A stretch of 64,000 nucleotides of DNA from Butyricimonas faecalis (GTDB lineage Bacteria; Bacteroidota; Bacteroidia; Bacteroidales; Marinifilaceae). Below the pieces are notes generated by a model. That model was given only the letters and a program-made list of their open reading frames with translations, had not been told where the DNA came from and did not search any database. The translations under genes were made by a program, and so were the position numbers. Of this stretch, positions 26,780-36,621 are shown one piece after another. The DNA lies in the NCBI RefSeq assembly GCF_003991565.1, contig NZ_CP032819.1:4216001-4280000 (forward strand). The letters run 5' to 3'. How positions within the stretch are numbered: position 1 is the first letter of the stretch; each line of letters opens with the position of its first letter.

Positions 26780-26843
26780 AGTATAAAAGTCGGAAGTCCA
26801 TAAGGTCAAAAGTCTATAAAGTCCATGGACTTTCGACTTTTTT
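26780..26843. terminator. Hairpin terminator after the GH3-lactamase gene
   Basis: Arms AAGTCGGAAGTCCAT and ATGGACTTTCGACTT flank about 23 nt; T-tracts on both strands. Sits between the GH3-lactamase stop and the frdC promoter. Confidence 0.6.
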
Positions 26844-26854
26844 AGTTTACGAAC

Positions 26855-29830
26855 TCAGTTGTCCATTGCTTTATAAATAACTTCTTGAATTTTAGTACGG
26901 ATATTGTCTTTGATCAGTTTGTCATTGAATTCGTTGGGATAAAGCCGGTTGGATAGAAAGATATATATCAATTGATTGTCCGGGTCATTCCATGCGATGG
27001 CTCCCGTGAATCCCGTGTGCCCGTAGCTGGAGCAAGGGGCTTCCTTGCAGGTTGGGCCTAATTTGTTGGGCAGGGTTTCCGGTTTGTCGAACCCGAGTCC
27101 CCGTCTGTTCTGTTCGAGAGGTAATTGGGTTTGAGTGAAAAGGTCAATTGTCGTCGAATCGATGAAACGTTCTCCCCCGTACGTGCCGCGGTTCAAGTAA
27201 ACACTCATGATTTTGGCCAGGTCTTCCGCGGTGGAAAATAAACCGGCATTTCCGGACACACCGCCCATGAGTGCCGCGATCGGGTCATGCACGTACCCGT
27301 GTAGTTGGGATTTTCTGAAAATATCATCTTTATTAGTGGGGACCACTCTTTTCATGTCAAGATTAAAATGAGCGTTGAAGTCCGTGTTATAGGCTCCCAG
27401 TCTTTTAAAGAAATGTTTCCGGCAATAAACGTCAAAAGGGGTGGCGGACTGTGCTTCCACGATGTCCTTTAACAACACGAATCCAAGGTCGCTGTACGTG
27501 TATTTTTTCTGGGGCAGCAATTTGGAGTTTAAAATCAAGTCGTGAATGGAATCCTGGAAATGTTTGTGAATATAAAAATGTGGGGAAACAACCAGGTAGC
27601 CTTCGCCTCCCGTGAAATTGAACGTGCTGTCCCGGTACGTGAATTTGGGATTTACGTAGAGTCGATCCCGGAGTTTGCGGGTATTGGTTTTCGTGTATTT
27701 TGTCGTGAATAACCGGCCTTGCATCTTGTCCCAGTCAATCGCGTGCTGGAAGAAAGAAAAAGATGCCTTTAGTCCGGACGTGTGCAGCAACAATTCCTTG
27801 ACGGTGATATCTTGCTTGTCGGTTTCCCGAAGCGCGTAAGAGTATCGGACAATCGGGGAGTCGAGCGCTATATGTTGCTGGTCATAAAGCATCATGACAG
27901 CCGGAAGGGTGGCCGCAATTTTCGTGATAGAGGCAATGTCGTATATATTGTCGGTCGTGTTTTTCTTTTTTTTATCATACGTGTTGAAGCCAAAGGCTTT
28001 GTTGTAGACAATGTAACCGTCTTTTGCCACGAGTACCTGACAACCGGGCGTGGCCTTTGTTTTTATGGCGGCTTGGCATATGCTGTCAATTTTAAGCAGC
28101 GTCTGAGAATTCATGCCGCAACTTTCCGGCCGGTAATATCCCAACCGTAATTTCGGGGTGGACAACCCGGTACCCGCGGGATAGTAGAGGTTGATGCTCA
28201 CGGGCAATTTCCCGTTCACGTTGATGCCCCCGAAAATGGCTTGGGCGGCAAACTGCTGGGCGGGAGTGTCATGTGAATAGCTCACGATGATGGCATCCAT
28301 GGGGAGGTAGCTGTACAGGTCGAGCCCGTAAGGCGTGGCCGGATGGCAGAACACGATATGTTTCCCTTTCAGTTGCTTGATGATATTGACAAGTTCCATG
28401 GTCGCCCCGAATTGTCGGGAGGCCATGTTACGGGCGGCACTGTTGTACAGGATGACACAATTGTATTTTGATAGATTTTTGATCAGTTGTTCCACTTTCT
28501 CTTTTGAGGATCCGGGCGATAGAGAAAAGTGGGCACAAGGAGCGTATTTCTCCAAGGTACTCTCGAAAGCGGTCGCTTTCCGGTCGCCAAAATTCAAAGA
28601 GGCTATACGTAGCGTGTCCACGTGTGTCAGTGGGAGTAAGAGATCGTCATTTTTCACGAGCGTGATCGCTTTGGCGTATGCCTCTTGTAATAATGCTTGG
28701 GCAGATGGAGAACTTAATCGTTCGGTCAGCCGGACTGTATCCACGGGAGTAGCATACGGGAGCACAAATTCGGCTTTTGCTTCGAGGACTTTGCGGCATT
28801 TTTCATGGATCATTTCTTCCGAGAGAATGCCTTGCTGGATGGCTGCTTTGATCTTCTTCACGGAGGCCTCCACGTCTTCTGGGAACAACAGCACGTCGTT
28901 GCCTGCTGCCAGCGCCTTGACATCAGCATCCCCGGGAGTCTTTCCTTGGGTGACACCTTTCATATTCATGGCGTCCGTGAAACAAAGACCGTCGAAGTGC
29001 AATTTCTCGCGTAGCAGATCCGTGACGATCTGTTTGGATAAAGAAGCCGGGATATTGGCCGAATCGTAGGAAGGTACGTTTAAGTGGGCAATCATGACTC
29101 CCGGTATTCCTGCCTCGAAAAGCTGGCGGAAGGGATACAACTCAACCGTGTCAATACGTGCTACCGTGTGACGGATCAGGGGTAATGCCAAGTGTGAATC
29201 GACGTCCGTGTCCCCGTGTCCCGGGAAGTGTTTGGCCACGGCCATCACGTGCTGGGATTGCAGGCCTCGCATGTATTGCAGGGTGCGGTTGCCAACCTCC
29301 TCTTTCTTTTCACCGAACGACCGAATGCCGATCACCGGATTTTTGGGGTTAACGTTTATATCGGCCACGGGGGCAAAGTTCACGTGAATGCCCATGGCGC
29401 GGCATTGCTGTCCGATGGCTGCTCCCAGACGGTAAATCAGATTCGTGTCTCGAATGGCTCCCAATAAGGTCTGGTTGGGAAATTCCATGGCGGGCTTAAT
29501 CCGCCAACCGACCCCATTTTCGGCATCCATCCCGATCATGAGTGGAATTTTTGCGCTTTGCTGGTATTTATTTGTCATCAAAGCCTGCTTTAGGGGACTG
29601 CCTTGAAAGAAAATGATTCCCCCGATATGATATTTTTCAACGGTAGCTCCTAAGTGGTTTTCGTACACGCTGTCTTTGTTGCTGTAGGCGGCAACCATGA
29701 TCAGCTGTCCGATCTTTTCATCCAGGCTCATGGTATTTAATGTCGAATCGGCCCACGCGGACTGGGCTTGACCGTGAAATGAGGGGAGGAGCATGCAAAA
29801 TAGTCCGATTGCGGAAAGGAGCTTGTGCAT
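26855..29830 (-). CDS. Exported GH3 beta-N-acetylhexosaminidase fused to a beta-lactamase-type serine hydrolase
   Basis: 991 residues with a signal peptide (about 1-22). Residues 30-360 form a GH3/NagZ-type barrel: MDAENGVGWR, KHFPGHGDTDVDSH (200-213, the NagZ catalytic loop with Asp and His) and nucleophile Asp286 in FTDAMNMKG. Residues about 370-560 resemble the GH3 C-terminal domain. From about 575 a class C beta-lactamase/esterase domain follows: Ser634-x-x-Lys637 in DIASITKIA, Tyr in TYSDLGFVLL, and HTGFTG. It would act outside the cytoplasm, probably on peptidoglycan fragments, coupling glycosidase and peptide/ester hydrolysis. The fusion is known in Bacteroidetes. Confidence 0.93.
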   Translation of the reverse strand: MHKLLSAIGLFCMLLPSFHGQAQSAWADSTLNTMSLDEKIGQLIMVAAYSNKDSVYENHLGATVEKYHIGGIIFFQGSPLKQALMTNKYQQSAKIPLMIGMDAENGVGWRIKPAMEFPNQTLLGAIRDTNLIYRLGAAIGQQCRAMGIHVNFAPVADINVNPKNPVIGIRSFGEKKEEVGNRTLQYMRGLQSQHVMAVAKHFPGHGDTDVDSHLALPLIRHTVARIDTVELYPFRQLFEAGIPGVMIAHLNVPSYDSANIPASLSKQIVTDLLREKLHFDGLCFTDAMNMKGVTQGKTPGDADVKALAAGNDVLLFPEDVEASVKKIKAAIQQGILSEEMIHEKCRKVLEAKAEFVLPYATPVDTVRLTERLSSPSAQALLQEAYAKAITLVKNDDLLLPLTHVDTLRIASLNFGDRKATAFESTLEKYAPCAHFSLSPGSSKEKVEQLIKNLSKYNCVILYNSAARNMASRQFGATMELVNIIKQLKGKHIVFCHPATPYGLDLYSYLPMDAIIVSYSHDTPAQQFAAQAIFGGINVNGKLPVSINLYYPAGTGLSTPKLRLGYYRPESCGMNSQTLLKIDSICQAAIKTKATPGCQVLVAKDGYIVYNKAFGFNTYDKKKKNTTDNIYDIASITKIAATLPAVMMLYDQQHIALDSPIVRYSYALRETDKQDITVKELLLHTSGLKASFSFFQHAIDWDKMQGRLFTTKYTKTNTRKLRDRLYVNPKFTYRDSTFNFTGGEGYLVVSPHFYIHKHFQDSIHDLILNSKLLPQKKYTYSDLGFVLLKDIVEAQSATPFDVYCRKHFFKRLGAYNTDFNAHFNLDMKRVVPTNKDDIFRKSQLHGYVHDPIAALMGGVSGNAGLFSTAEDLAKIMSVYLNRGTYGGERFIDSTTIDLFTQTQLPLEQNRRGLGFDKPETLPNKLGPTCKEAPCSSYGHTGFTGAIAWNDPDNQLIYIFLSNRLYPNEFNDKLIKDNIRTKIQEVIYKAMDN

Positions 29831-29862
29831 GGTAGTTGCAAATTTTAGCGTTAGAGGTTGGT

Positions 29863-29901
29863 TAAAAAAAGTGCGGCAATCAATTTATGTTTGCCGCACT
29901 T
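29863..29901 (-). terminator. Terminator of the thioredoxin lipoprotein gene
   Basis: AAGTGCGGCAA/TTGCCGCACTT stem with an 11-nt loop and a T7 run on the minus strand. Confidence 0.85.
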
Positions 29902-29919
29902 GTATCGATAGCTTGAAAA

Positions 29920-30999
29920 TTATTTCAATAATTCAGCAATCTTTTGTTTTAATTCATCGCCTCTTAAATTCTTGGCAATGATTTTGTTATTTTCGTCTAA
30001 TAATACCGTGTGAGGAATTCCGGTTACACTGTACAATTGAGCAGGAGCTGATTGCCAACCTTTCAAGTCGGAACCGTGTTTCCATACCAAACCGTCATCA
30101 GCGATAGCTTTCACCCAAGCCTCTTTGTTGTTGTCCAAAGATACACCGAAGATTTCCAATCCTTTCGGGTGATATTCTTTGTAGATCTCAACTACATGAG
30201 GATTCTCTCCGCGGCAAGGACCACACCATGAAGCCCAGAAATCGATTAATTTCACTTTACCCTTGATGTCATACAAAGAGATAGACTCTCCTTCCGGGGT
30301 AGTGATCGTGAAGTTAGGAGCGATTTGGCCAATGGCAGTGCTTTCTAATTTAGCAATTTGAGCAGCGATAGCTTTACCTTGTGCGCCAGCTTTTGCTTTT
30401 TCGCCCAGTAAATTATATCTTTCTTTCAATTGCTCGTATTCCATTTGTCCCATGCCGGAAGCGATAACGAAAGCTGAAACGTAAGAATCCGGATTAGCTT
30501 TGATTAATTCGGTTTCTTTAGCTTGAACATCCGTCATTAATTTAGCGTATGCTTCTTGGATGGCTTGAATTTTAGCCTGATCTCCGTTAGCTGCTTGGAA
30601 TTCTTGTTGCAACTTCATGGCTTCTTGTTGAGCTGTTGCGTTGATAGCCATGAATTGGTCATATATTTTTTGACCTTCGCTACCGGTAACCGTCAATCCT
30701 GCTTGTCCGGCACTGATCGTGATGTTTGCATTTTCCAACATGAATGGGATCGCTCCTCTTTGACCGATAACCATGATGTAAGCTCCGGTAGGTTCGCTTA
30801 CGTTTCCGGTAAATTCAAATGAACCGTTCTTCACGTCTGCTTTTGCTAACGTGTCAAGAGTACTGCCATTAACCGTTGCGATAATGGCTTTACCGTCCGG
30901 CATTCCTTCTACCGTTCCGGTTACTTTGTAACCACTTTGGGCGTTACATGCTGCAAGAGTCATACTTGCAGCAACGATTGATAATAAAAGTTTTCTCAT
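29920..30999 (-). CDS. TlpA-like thioredoxin lipoprotein with DUF4369 domain
   Basis: 359 residues. Signal peptide with lipobox LAAC (Cys18). Residues 24-110 form the beta-rich DUF4369 domain (YKVTGTVEGMPDGKAIIAT), 115-215 a helical Gln/Ala-rich linker, and 225-359 an AhpC/TlpA thioredoxin fold with active site FWASWCGPCRGE (Cys259, Cys262) and the cis-Pro region GIPHTVLLDE. A periplasmic-facing or surface thiol-disulfide reductase; substrate unknown. Very common in Bacteroidales. Separated by 35 bp from the upstream beta-barrel gene on the same strand, but with its own strong terminator. Confidence 0.93.
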   Translation of the reverse strand: MRKLLLSIVAASMTLAACNAQSGYKVTGTVEGMPDGKAIIATVNGSTLDTLAKADVKNGSFEFTGNVSEPTGAYIMVIGQRGAIPFMLENANITISAGQAGLTVTGSEGQKIYDQFMAINATAQQEAMKLQQEFQAANGDQAKIQAIQEAYAKLMTDVQAKETELIKANPDSYVSAFVIASGMGQMEYEQLKERYNLLGEKAKAGAQGKAIAAQIAKLESTAIGQIAPNFTITTPEGESISLYDIKGKVKLIDFWASWCGPCRGENPHVVEIYKEYHPKGLEIFGVSLDNNKEAWVKAIADDGLVWKHGSDLKGWQSAPAQLYSVTGIPHTVLLDENNKIIAKNLRGDELKQKIAELLK

Positions 31000-31034
31000 G
31001 TGTTTTAGTTTTCTAAATATGAAATATGTTGTCT

Positions 31035-32303
31035 TTAATAAATCTTAGCTTTCATAAACCAGATCTCTTTAAAGGCAATGTTTATTCTTAATTTTGCGTA
31101 TTTCTCCAAAATTTGGTTATTCCGGTGAGTTCCGCGCATACCTAAATCAACGGCGACTCCCAACATCAACTCCTGACGGGCCAGGCGAAGAGGCATCTGG
31201 GTTCCGATGGTCACGCCGTAAGTGTTTATGTCGGTGGAGTTGAAATTAAGATGTGATCTGGTAAAATAAGTTCCTGCCATATACTTATTTCTTTGCCACC
31301 AATAACGCCCATTCTCGTTGGGTTGTAGATATGCCCCCATGGCTATCTTATGATAGTTTTGATACTCCTTGTTTGTGTGGAATTCTTCATATTGTGACAT
31401 ATTTTGAAATGTGTAATCTCCGGCAAAAAGCCATTTTTGATTACTTTGGTAAGAAAGTCCTGTTACAATTCTAAATGGGTAAAAGACGCTACTATTTTCC
31501 AAAGATTCATTGTCAACTGGAATCATGGATGAATTAGTATTACTTATTTTGTATGAAACAAAAGTCTGATTGGCGTGAAGCGGGGTTCCAAAATTAAAAC
31601 TTGTACCTATTACAAATTTATTTTTTCCACCAATAGAAAACGGCATTTGTGCTCCTAATGTAAATAGAGCACTTCCCATTTGGGTAACAGTTTGCGTTTT
31701 CATATAATAGCCGCTAGTGGCAGGTTGTAAAACCAATGTCAAGCGATCATCAATTCTCCCAAATAAATAAGACATGTTTACCCCTAAGGATAGGCGTCCC
31801 AGTTGATAAGCTGCCCCTAAATAAACTTCATTTAATCCACCTTCTCCTTCGATATGTTGGATATAACGCATAGAATAGTCACCTCGTACATCATTGTTAT
31901 ATAATACGTCAAATCCTCGATTTGATCGCTGAAGAATACCAAATGATACAAATAATTTTTTGTAAACACGGAATGCCATTACGACTTCTCCATTTTGAGC
32001 AACTTTATAGTTTGTATGCGTCTTGTTAGTTGAAATATCAACATATTCTCCAGTAATTCCTGATTGAAAATAAAATCTGACAGAATCTAAGGCTGTGTAA
32101 GAAGCTGGATTTAAAAAATTGATATTGTAATTATCGCGCATGGCGGCAGAAACTCCTCCCATTCCTGTAAACGCTCCGTAATTGTCAGGCAATAATCCAA
32201 AACCTTCTTTTGAATAAGGTGTTCCTGAATTATTTTGCGCCCAAGTATTTATTGCTATCAATAAAATAATGATACATCCTAATAACTTTCTCATAAGTTT
32301 CAT
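31035..32303 (-). CDS. Outer-membrane beta-barrel protein partnered with DUF4270 lipoprotein
   Basis: 422 residues; ATG 32303 chosen over a GTG three codons upstream. Signal peptide ends at NTWA. The mature N-terminus (PYSKEGFGLLPDNYGAFTGMGG, NPASYTALD) and alternating amphipathic strands ending in Phe/Tyr resemble the PorV/FadL-like barrels of Bacteroidetes. It follows the DUF4270 gene by about 25 bp, an arrangement I have seen repeatedly in this phylum; the pair probably forms an outer-membrane unit. Cargo unknown. Confidence 0.8.
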   Translation of the reverse strand: MKLMRKLLGCIIILLIAINTWAQNNSGTPYSKEGFGLLPDNYGAFTGMGGVSAAMRDNYNINFLNPASYTALDSVRFYFQSGITGEYVDISTNKTHTNYKVAQNGEVVMAFRVYKKLFVSFGILQRSNRGFDVLYNNDVRGDYSMRYIQHIEGEGGLNEVYLGAAYQLGRLSLGVNMSYLFGRIDDRLTLVLQPATSGYYMKTQTVTQMGSALFTLGAQMPFSIGGKNKFVIGTSFNFGTPLHANQTFVSYKISNTNSSMIPVDNESLENSSVFYPFRIVTGLSYQSNQKWLFAGDYTFQNMSQYEEFHTNKEYQNYHKIAMGAYLQPNENGRYWWQRNKYMAGTYFTRSHLNFNSTDINTYGVTIGTQMPLRLARQELMLGVAVDLGMRGTHRNNQILEKYAKLRINIAFKEIWFMKAKIY

Positions 32304-32327
32304 TTTTGACACTACGTAATAATTCGT

Positions 32328-33668
32328 TTACTTATAATTACTATAATATATGCTGAATACAGGTAATTCTTCAAAAATAACCCGTCGAAATTTGTTGTAA
32401 ACATCTCCAGTAAAAATTTGATACCCGTCCCATGGAGAATAAATATAACCTGGCAGACCTATTAATAGGTATATCTCTTTGTCTAGAGGGTGAACTCCTT
32501 CTACTTGTTTAATATAAAAATCTGTAAGATCTATAGTATACTTTTTACTATTAATATCCATTACATTTTGAGAAAGAACTCCATATATATTATTTGATGA
32601 ATTATCAGTTAAAACTTGCTTGACGTAATTGTCTTTACTGACAATGTATACACTTAATAATTGAGGTTCTGGGATATTCTCCCATATTTCAGTTTTAGGT
32701 CGTAATTCAATTTCTGCTTTTACAATCGTTTTGTATCTGGTCTCATCTGCAATAAACGGTATTTTCATCTTCAACATGAAACCATTCATTCCTTCTATGA
32801 TAGCCATTCTCCCTTCTTGAAAAGGTATAGCATCTGTAAATGTTGCATTTTTTAATGGAAAATTTTCTGATGCTTCATATTTAATATTTGTATAAGCATA
32901 AGATCCGGAAGAAAATGTTGGCATTGAAAAATATAATCCTTCTTTTGATCCAATGTGATAATAGCAGCGAAGTTGTATATCGGTAGCCGATAGTGATGTT
33001 AATACTGAATTGTGTTCTTGGGGAACAATGGCAAATCCTTTTAAATAATCCATAAATAGGTAATTTATTCCAAGTTTTTCCTCAAACATGGGATCACGAG
33101 ATCTCATTCGGTTAAATAGATTTTGACCGATAGTGTCATTTATTTTAAAATAAAGTTCTCTTGTATAATTTTCTTTTTGTGGATAAATATTTAATGTTGC
33201 GAGTTTTTTATACCATGGTAAAGAATCGATATTACAGAATATAGGATTATCTATATTATAAATCATGTGTTTGTCTAATTGGTATAAATCGAATGCTTGA
33301 TATTTTGTGGTATCTCCTGCTAATGTTTGAGGATTAGGGATTGTTAGTATTAAAGAATCAAATACACAATTAGTTTCCCACGTGACATTACTAGCGAAAC
33401 CAGTTGGGTTTACTTGAAAATAAGGTATTGCCTTGGTGACACCAGTATAGTAATCTTTAATTTTCCCCATAGTGAGCTGGAAAGCACTAGTCGTTGACAT
33501 GTTAGATGTCGGAAATGAATCTAATTTAATTGTAGAAGTTTCGTCTAAAATAAAACGTGTTACTTCTACATAGTGGTCGTTGGGAATTAAATTATCACCA
33601 ATCGTTGTAAGGTCATTGTCACACGCATATAATGATAACAAAAAAAATGCGATAAAGAATATTCTCAT
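32328..33668 (-). CDS. DUF4270 lipoprotein
   Basis: 446 residues. Signal peptide with lipobox-like LYAC (Cys16), then DNDLTTIGDNLIP, the typical DUF4270 start; the interior has FDSLILTIP and the C-terminal part is beta-rich. Function unknown; outer-membrane or surface exposed by the acidic +2 residue (inference). First gene of the unit with the beta-barrel gene. On the minus strand the weak -7 (TACCTTCG) lies about 35 bp upstream. Noticeably AT-richer than neighbours such as frdA, as is the following kelch gene. Confidence 0.88.
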   Translation of the reverse strand: MRIFFIAFFLLSLYACDNDLTTIGDNLIPNDHYVEVTRFILDETSTIKLDSFPTSNMSTTSAFQLTMGKIKDYYTGVTKAIPYFQVNPTGFASNVTWETNCVFDSLILTIPNPQTLAGDTTKYQAFDLYQLDKHMIYNIDNPIFCNIDSLPWYKKLATLNIYPQKENYTRELYFKINDTIGQNLFNRMRSRDPMFEEKLGINYLFMDYLKGFAIVPQEHNSVLTSLSATDIQLRCYYHIGSKEGLYFSMPTFSSGSYAYTNIKYEASENFPLKNATFTDAIPFQEGRMAIIEGMNGFMLKMKIPFIADETRYKTIVKAEIELRPKTEIWENIPEPQLLSVYIVSKDNYVKQVLTDNSSNNIYGVLSQNVMDINSKKYTIDLTDFYIKQVEGVHPLDKEIYLLIGLPGYIYSPWDGYQIFTGDVYNKFRRVIFEELPVFSIYYSNYK

Positions 33669-33798
33669 GTTTCTTGATTTTGTTTTATAACAAGATGCGA
33701 AGGTATAACTATTTTCTAAAAAATCGATATTTGAAGTTGTATTTTATCTAATGAGAGGTTAAAAAAAAAGAATGCGTGACATTTCTGTCATCGTTTTG

Positions 33799-33828
33799 TT
33801 GGATTTCATGATAAAATATGTAGTTTTG
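33799..33828 (+). promoter_or_regulatory. Promoter of the kelch lipoprotein gene
   Basis: TTG 33799-33801, 19-nt spacer, TAGTTTTG 33821-33828. Confidence 0.7.
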
Positions 33829-33889
33829 CCTTTTGAATTAGAGAAAATATTATAGAATATTGCAAATAAAATAATCAAGTAGAAAAAGT

Positions 33890-35023
33890 ATGAGAACATT
33901 TAGTTTATTAGTACTAGCCATTTTAGGATTCGCTTTTGTCGCTTGTGATGATGATGATCATTTAGGTGACTGGGAGAAAGCTCCTGAATTTAGCGGTAGA
34001 TTACGTAACCAAGCTGTATCATTTGTTATTGGAGATTACGCTTATGTTGGAACTGGATTCGGAGTTGATTTAGCAGAATATACAGATTTTAAAAAGTATA
34101 ATTTGAAAGAGGGAACTTGGACTGATGTTCCAGATAATTTTCCGGGAAAGGGACGCCATGGCGCTGTCGCATTTGTAGCTGAAAAGGAAGGGAAAACTTA
34201 TGCTTATGTTGGATTGGGCTATATTTCTGCAAATCAAATACAGGGATCAGATGGAACAGACGTAATTCGTGCTAAAGAATATTTGAAAGATTTTTATCGT
34301 TTTGACCCGACAGATAATTCTTGGACAAGAATAGAAGATTTTCCAGGAGAAGCTCGTAGAGATGCAGTTGCTTTTACTCTAGATAATTATGGATATGTAG
34401 GAACGGGGCGTGCTGATAAAGCATTACTCTTCAAAGATTTTTATTGCTTTGACCCAAAGACCGAAACATGGAATACGAACGAGTTAGGGTTTAAGGGGGA
34501 TCAAAGATACGGGGCATCTGCTTTTGTCGTTGGTGGTGCTGCTTATGTATGTTTAGGTGCAAAAGGATCTGGATATGCACAGGATGTTATTAAATGTACC
34601 CCATTAGGAGAGGGAAAAGTTTCTTGGGATAATATGCAAGCTTTAACTGATAAGCCAGGCGTAAAGCAAGATAAAGATTATGATCGGATTCCAAGAGCGT
34701 TCGCAGTATCTTTCGTTTCTAATAAAGGGAAGGATGGTGAAAATTATGCTTATATTGCAACTGGTACGGGAAATAGTTCTTCAACTGTATGGAAATATAA
34801 TCATAAAAAAGATCAATGGCATCAAATGGAGGATTTAGCTCCATCTGCAGGTAACGTTGTTGGTGCTGTATCTTTTGTTGCTGATGGTTATGGTTATTAT
34901 ACAACAGGTGGTACTAGTATAGATCCAATTGATGCAGTTTCAAGTTCATCAACAAGATACTTTACCAATTCTACTTGGAAATTTATCCCAGATATAAAAG
35001 AAACTCGTAGAAACGACTATTAA
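33890..35023 (+). CDS. Kelch-repeat surface lipoprotein
   Basis: 377 residues. Lipobox FVAC (Cys19) followed by DDDDH, a surface-export type acidic signal. About six kelch-like blades, each with a short hydrophobic strand then GYVGTG or AYVGLG and a trailing W: RNQAVSFVIGDYAYVGTG, RHGAVAFVAE, RRDAVAFTLDNYGYVGTG, RYGASAFVVGGAAYVCLG, PRAFAVSFVS, VGAVSFVADGYGYYTTGG. Forms a beta-propeller on the cell surface; ligand unknown. Divergent from DUF4270 and the barrel, with about 220 bp between, suggesting a shared surface system. Confidence 0.88.
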   Translation: MRTFSLLVLAILGFAFVACDDDDHLGDWEKAPEFSGRLRNQAVSFVIGDYAYVGTGFGVDLAEYTDFKKYNLKEGTWTDVPDNFPGKGRHGAVAFVAEKEGKTYAYVGLGYISANQIQGSDGTDVIRAKEYLKDFYRFDPTDNSWTRIEDFPGEARRDAVAFTLDNYGYVGTGRADKALLFKDFYCFDPKTETWNTNELGFKGDQRYGASAFVVGGAAYVCLGAKGSGYAQDVIKCTPLGEGKVSWDNMQALTDKPGVKQDKDYDRIPRAFAVSFVSNKGKDGENYAYIATGTGNSSSTVWKYNHKKDQWHQMEDLAPSAGNVVGAVSFVADGYGYYTTGGTSIDPIDAVSSSSTRYFTNSTWKFIPDIKETRRNDY

Positions 35024-35052
35024 TTTAGTTTGATCACATAAAGGTTTATAAA

Positions 35053-35089
35053 TTCTGACAAGAGAAATGATCTTGTCAGAATTTTTTTT
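35053..35089 (+). terminator. Terminator of the kelch gene
   Basis: Perfect 11-bp stem TTCTGACAAGA/TCTTGTCAGAA, 7-nt loop, eight T. Confidence 0.92.
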
Positions 35090-35480
35090 GGGGGGATGTG
35101 GCTGAGCAACGTCTAACAGGTGTAAATCCTGAGCAAACTTTAATAGTGAAAATTACATAGACAATGGCAAGGGTGTATGTATAGGGAGGAGTCTAAAAGA
35201 ACGTCCATGGCCAAACATCTGGCTTGACGACAGGACCACTATACAAGATATTAGCATGGATGAAATCGCCAAACAAATCAATGTGTTCTATCACTATTTG
35301 GAATGTAGTTGCCGTAAATGAAGAGAGTATAGTATAGAAAGATATTGCCTTATCCGAAGAGGTCGCACGGATTATGGTGATTAGTTGCCTTTTTACGAAA
35401 GTCACAGAGTAAAGTTAGCCATTCGAAGTCTGCAGGCGTCATAGTAGTGGTGCTTTTGATAGAGCATCATGAAAGACGAA
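35090..35480. other. Unassigned intergenic DNA, possibly decayed coding sequence
   Basis: About 390 bp without a credible intact gene. A plus-strand frame around 35150-35310 reads protein-like (ERPWPNIWLDDRTTIQDIS), and a minus-strand frame at 35193-35405 is open for 70 codons, but neither is recognised or supported by a start context. It looks like a remnant of a former gene. Confidence 0.35.
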
Positions 35481-35518
35481 ATCTATTAATTAGGGATATA
35501 TGTCCCTAATTAATAGAT
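35481..35518. repeat. Perfect 16-bp-arm inverted repeat
   Basis: ATCTATTAATTAGGGA, 6-nt spacer, exact complement. About 60 bp after the stop of the minus-strand lipoprotein gene. No T-run follows on either strand, so an operator or a weak terminator are both possible. Confidence 0.8.
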
Positions 35519-35579
35519 AATTAACATTGAGATTTGAGAGATGAAACTCGGTTATTTCGATTGAGTTTTTAATATTTAA

Positions 35580-36311
35580 TTATTCAAAGGTCTTGATAGA
35601 CGAAATTCGATCGTTCCAATTAATTCCTTTTTTTACTTTATAATCGTGAAAATTCCTTACTTTGCAATAATAGTAATAACCAGATTCCACACTGGTGAGG
35701 CCATTAACTGTAAATGTTATGGATTGAGCTTTATAATCGGGATTTCTGAAAAACGTTATTCCCTCGCCATTAGATGAATACATCAGATTGTGAGCGCCTG
35801 CTGTAAATGATGATATCATGTCATTCATACCGTAAGCGTCAAGGTGTGGGATAGCAACAGGAGGAATAAGCAATGCTTTTCTTCCTTGGCGTAGAGTGTT
35901 GTAATCTGCATGTTCGTATATGTAGATTTCGTATGAAGGCCCAAATATTCTTGAAATAGCATTCTTATTTTTAACTCCTTTAGATTGTTTGTTCATCTCC
36001 AGTTCTTCATAAGAATTGTAATATTCTATATCTCCATTAGAAGCAACATAAGTTGCTAATTCTGGTAACTCTTGGAGCCTATTATAGACTGCTGCAACTT
36101 CTTCATCCTCTAATATCATAAGTGTGTCATTTTCCATATAGAAAGGTGAAGAGTAAGTTTTTCCATTGTAAGTGAAATCAAATGTTTCTCTTAATGGAAT
36201 AAATGGGTCATTGCTCTGTAAATTTTCAGTCGGAACTAGTTCTAAATCTGAATTTTGACATCCCAACATAACACCAATGAACAAGGCGATTAAAATTGTA
36301 ATTTTTCTCAT
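35580..36311 (-). CDS. Hypothetical lipoprotein
   Basis: 243 residues. Signal peptide with lipobox VMLGC (Cys18) followed by QNSDLELVP. The centre contains FTYNGKTYSSPFYMENDTLMI and the C-terminal 90 residues are beta-rich (GITFFRNPDYKAQSITFTVN), with an Ile/Tyr-rich section resembling a small carbohydrate-binding or lectin-like fold (inference only). I do not recognise a family. AT-rich, stands alone; low similarity to anything around it. Confidence 0.65.
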   Translation of the reverse strand: MRKITILIALFIGVMLGCQNSDLELVPTENLQSNDPFIPLRETFDFTYNGKTYSSPFYMENDTLMILEDEEVAAVYNRLQELPELATYVASNGDIEYYNSYEELEMNKQSKGVKNKNAISRIFGPSYEIYIYEHADYNTLRQGRKALLIPPVAIPHLDAYGMNDMISSFTAGAHNLMYSSNGEGITFFRNPDYKAQSITFTVNGLTSVESGYYYYCKVRNFHDYKVKKGINWNDRISSIKTFE

Positions 36312-36621
36312 GATTTTGATTTTTATTAATAAATATTAGTCCCGATATAGAAACATAAATGAGCTATTTACGTGAAGATTACGGTTTTTCTTCGGCTACT
36401 TGTTTTACTTTTTATTACACCTCACTTTCTTGGATATTTAACTAAATGACTAAATTTTGATAATTCACAACTCTTTATGTTTTATCTGTGTTTATTTGTA
36501 TATTTGCAAAGGTATGGTAATAAACAATTGCAATGTTGGTTGATTTGTGGTAAAATTGTTCCTTTTTTTGTGGTGTTTTTATTTGTGCCGTATGATAAAT
36601 TTATTGTAGTAAATCTTGTTT
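36312..36621. other. Divergent promoter region
   Basis: No gene. Contains a -7 box TATATTTG at 36499-36506 for the histidine kinase gene (leader about 110 nt). Three CGT/CGG trinucleotides at 36371, 36382 and 36393 are also 11 bp apart, a possible short version of the 11-bp arrays. Confidence 0.5.
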
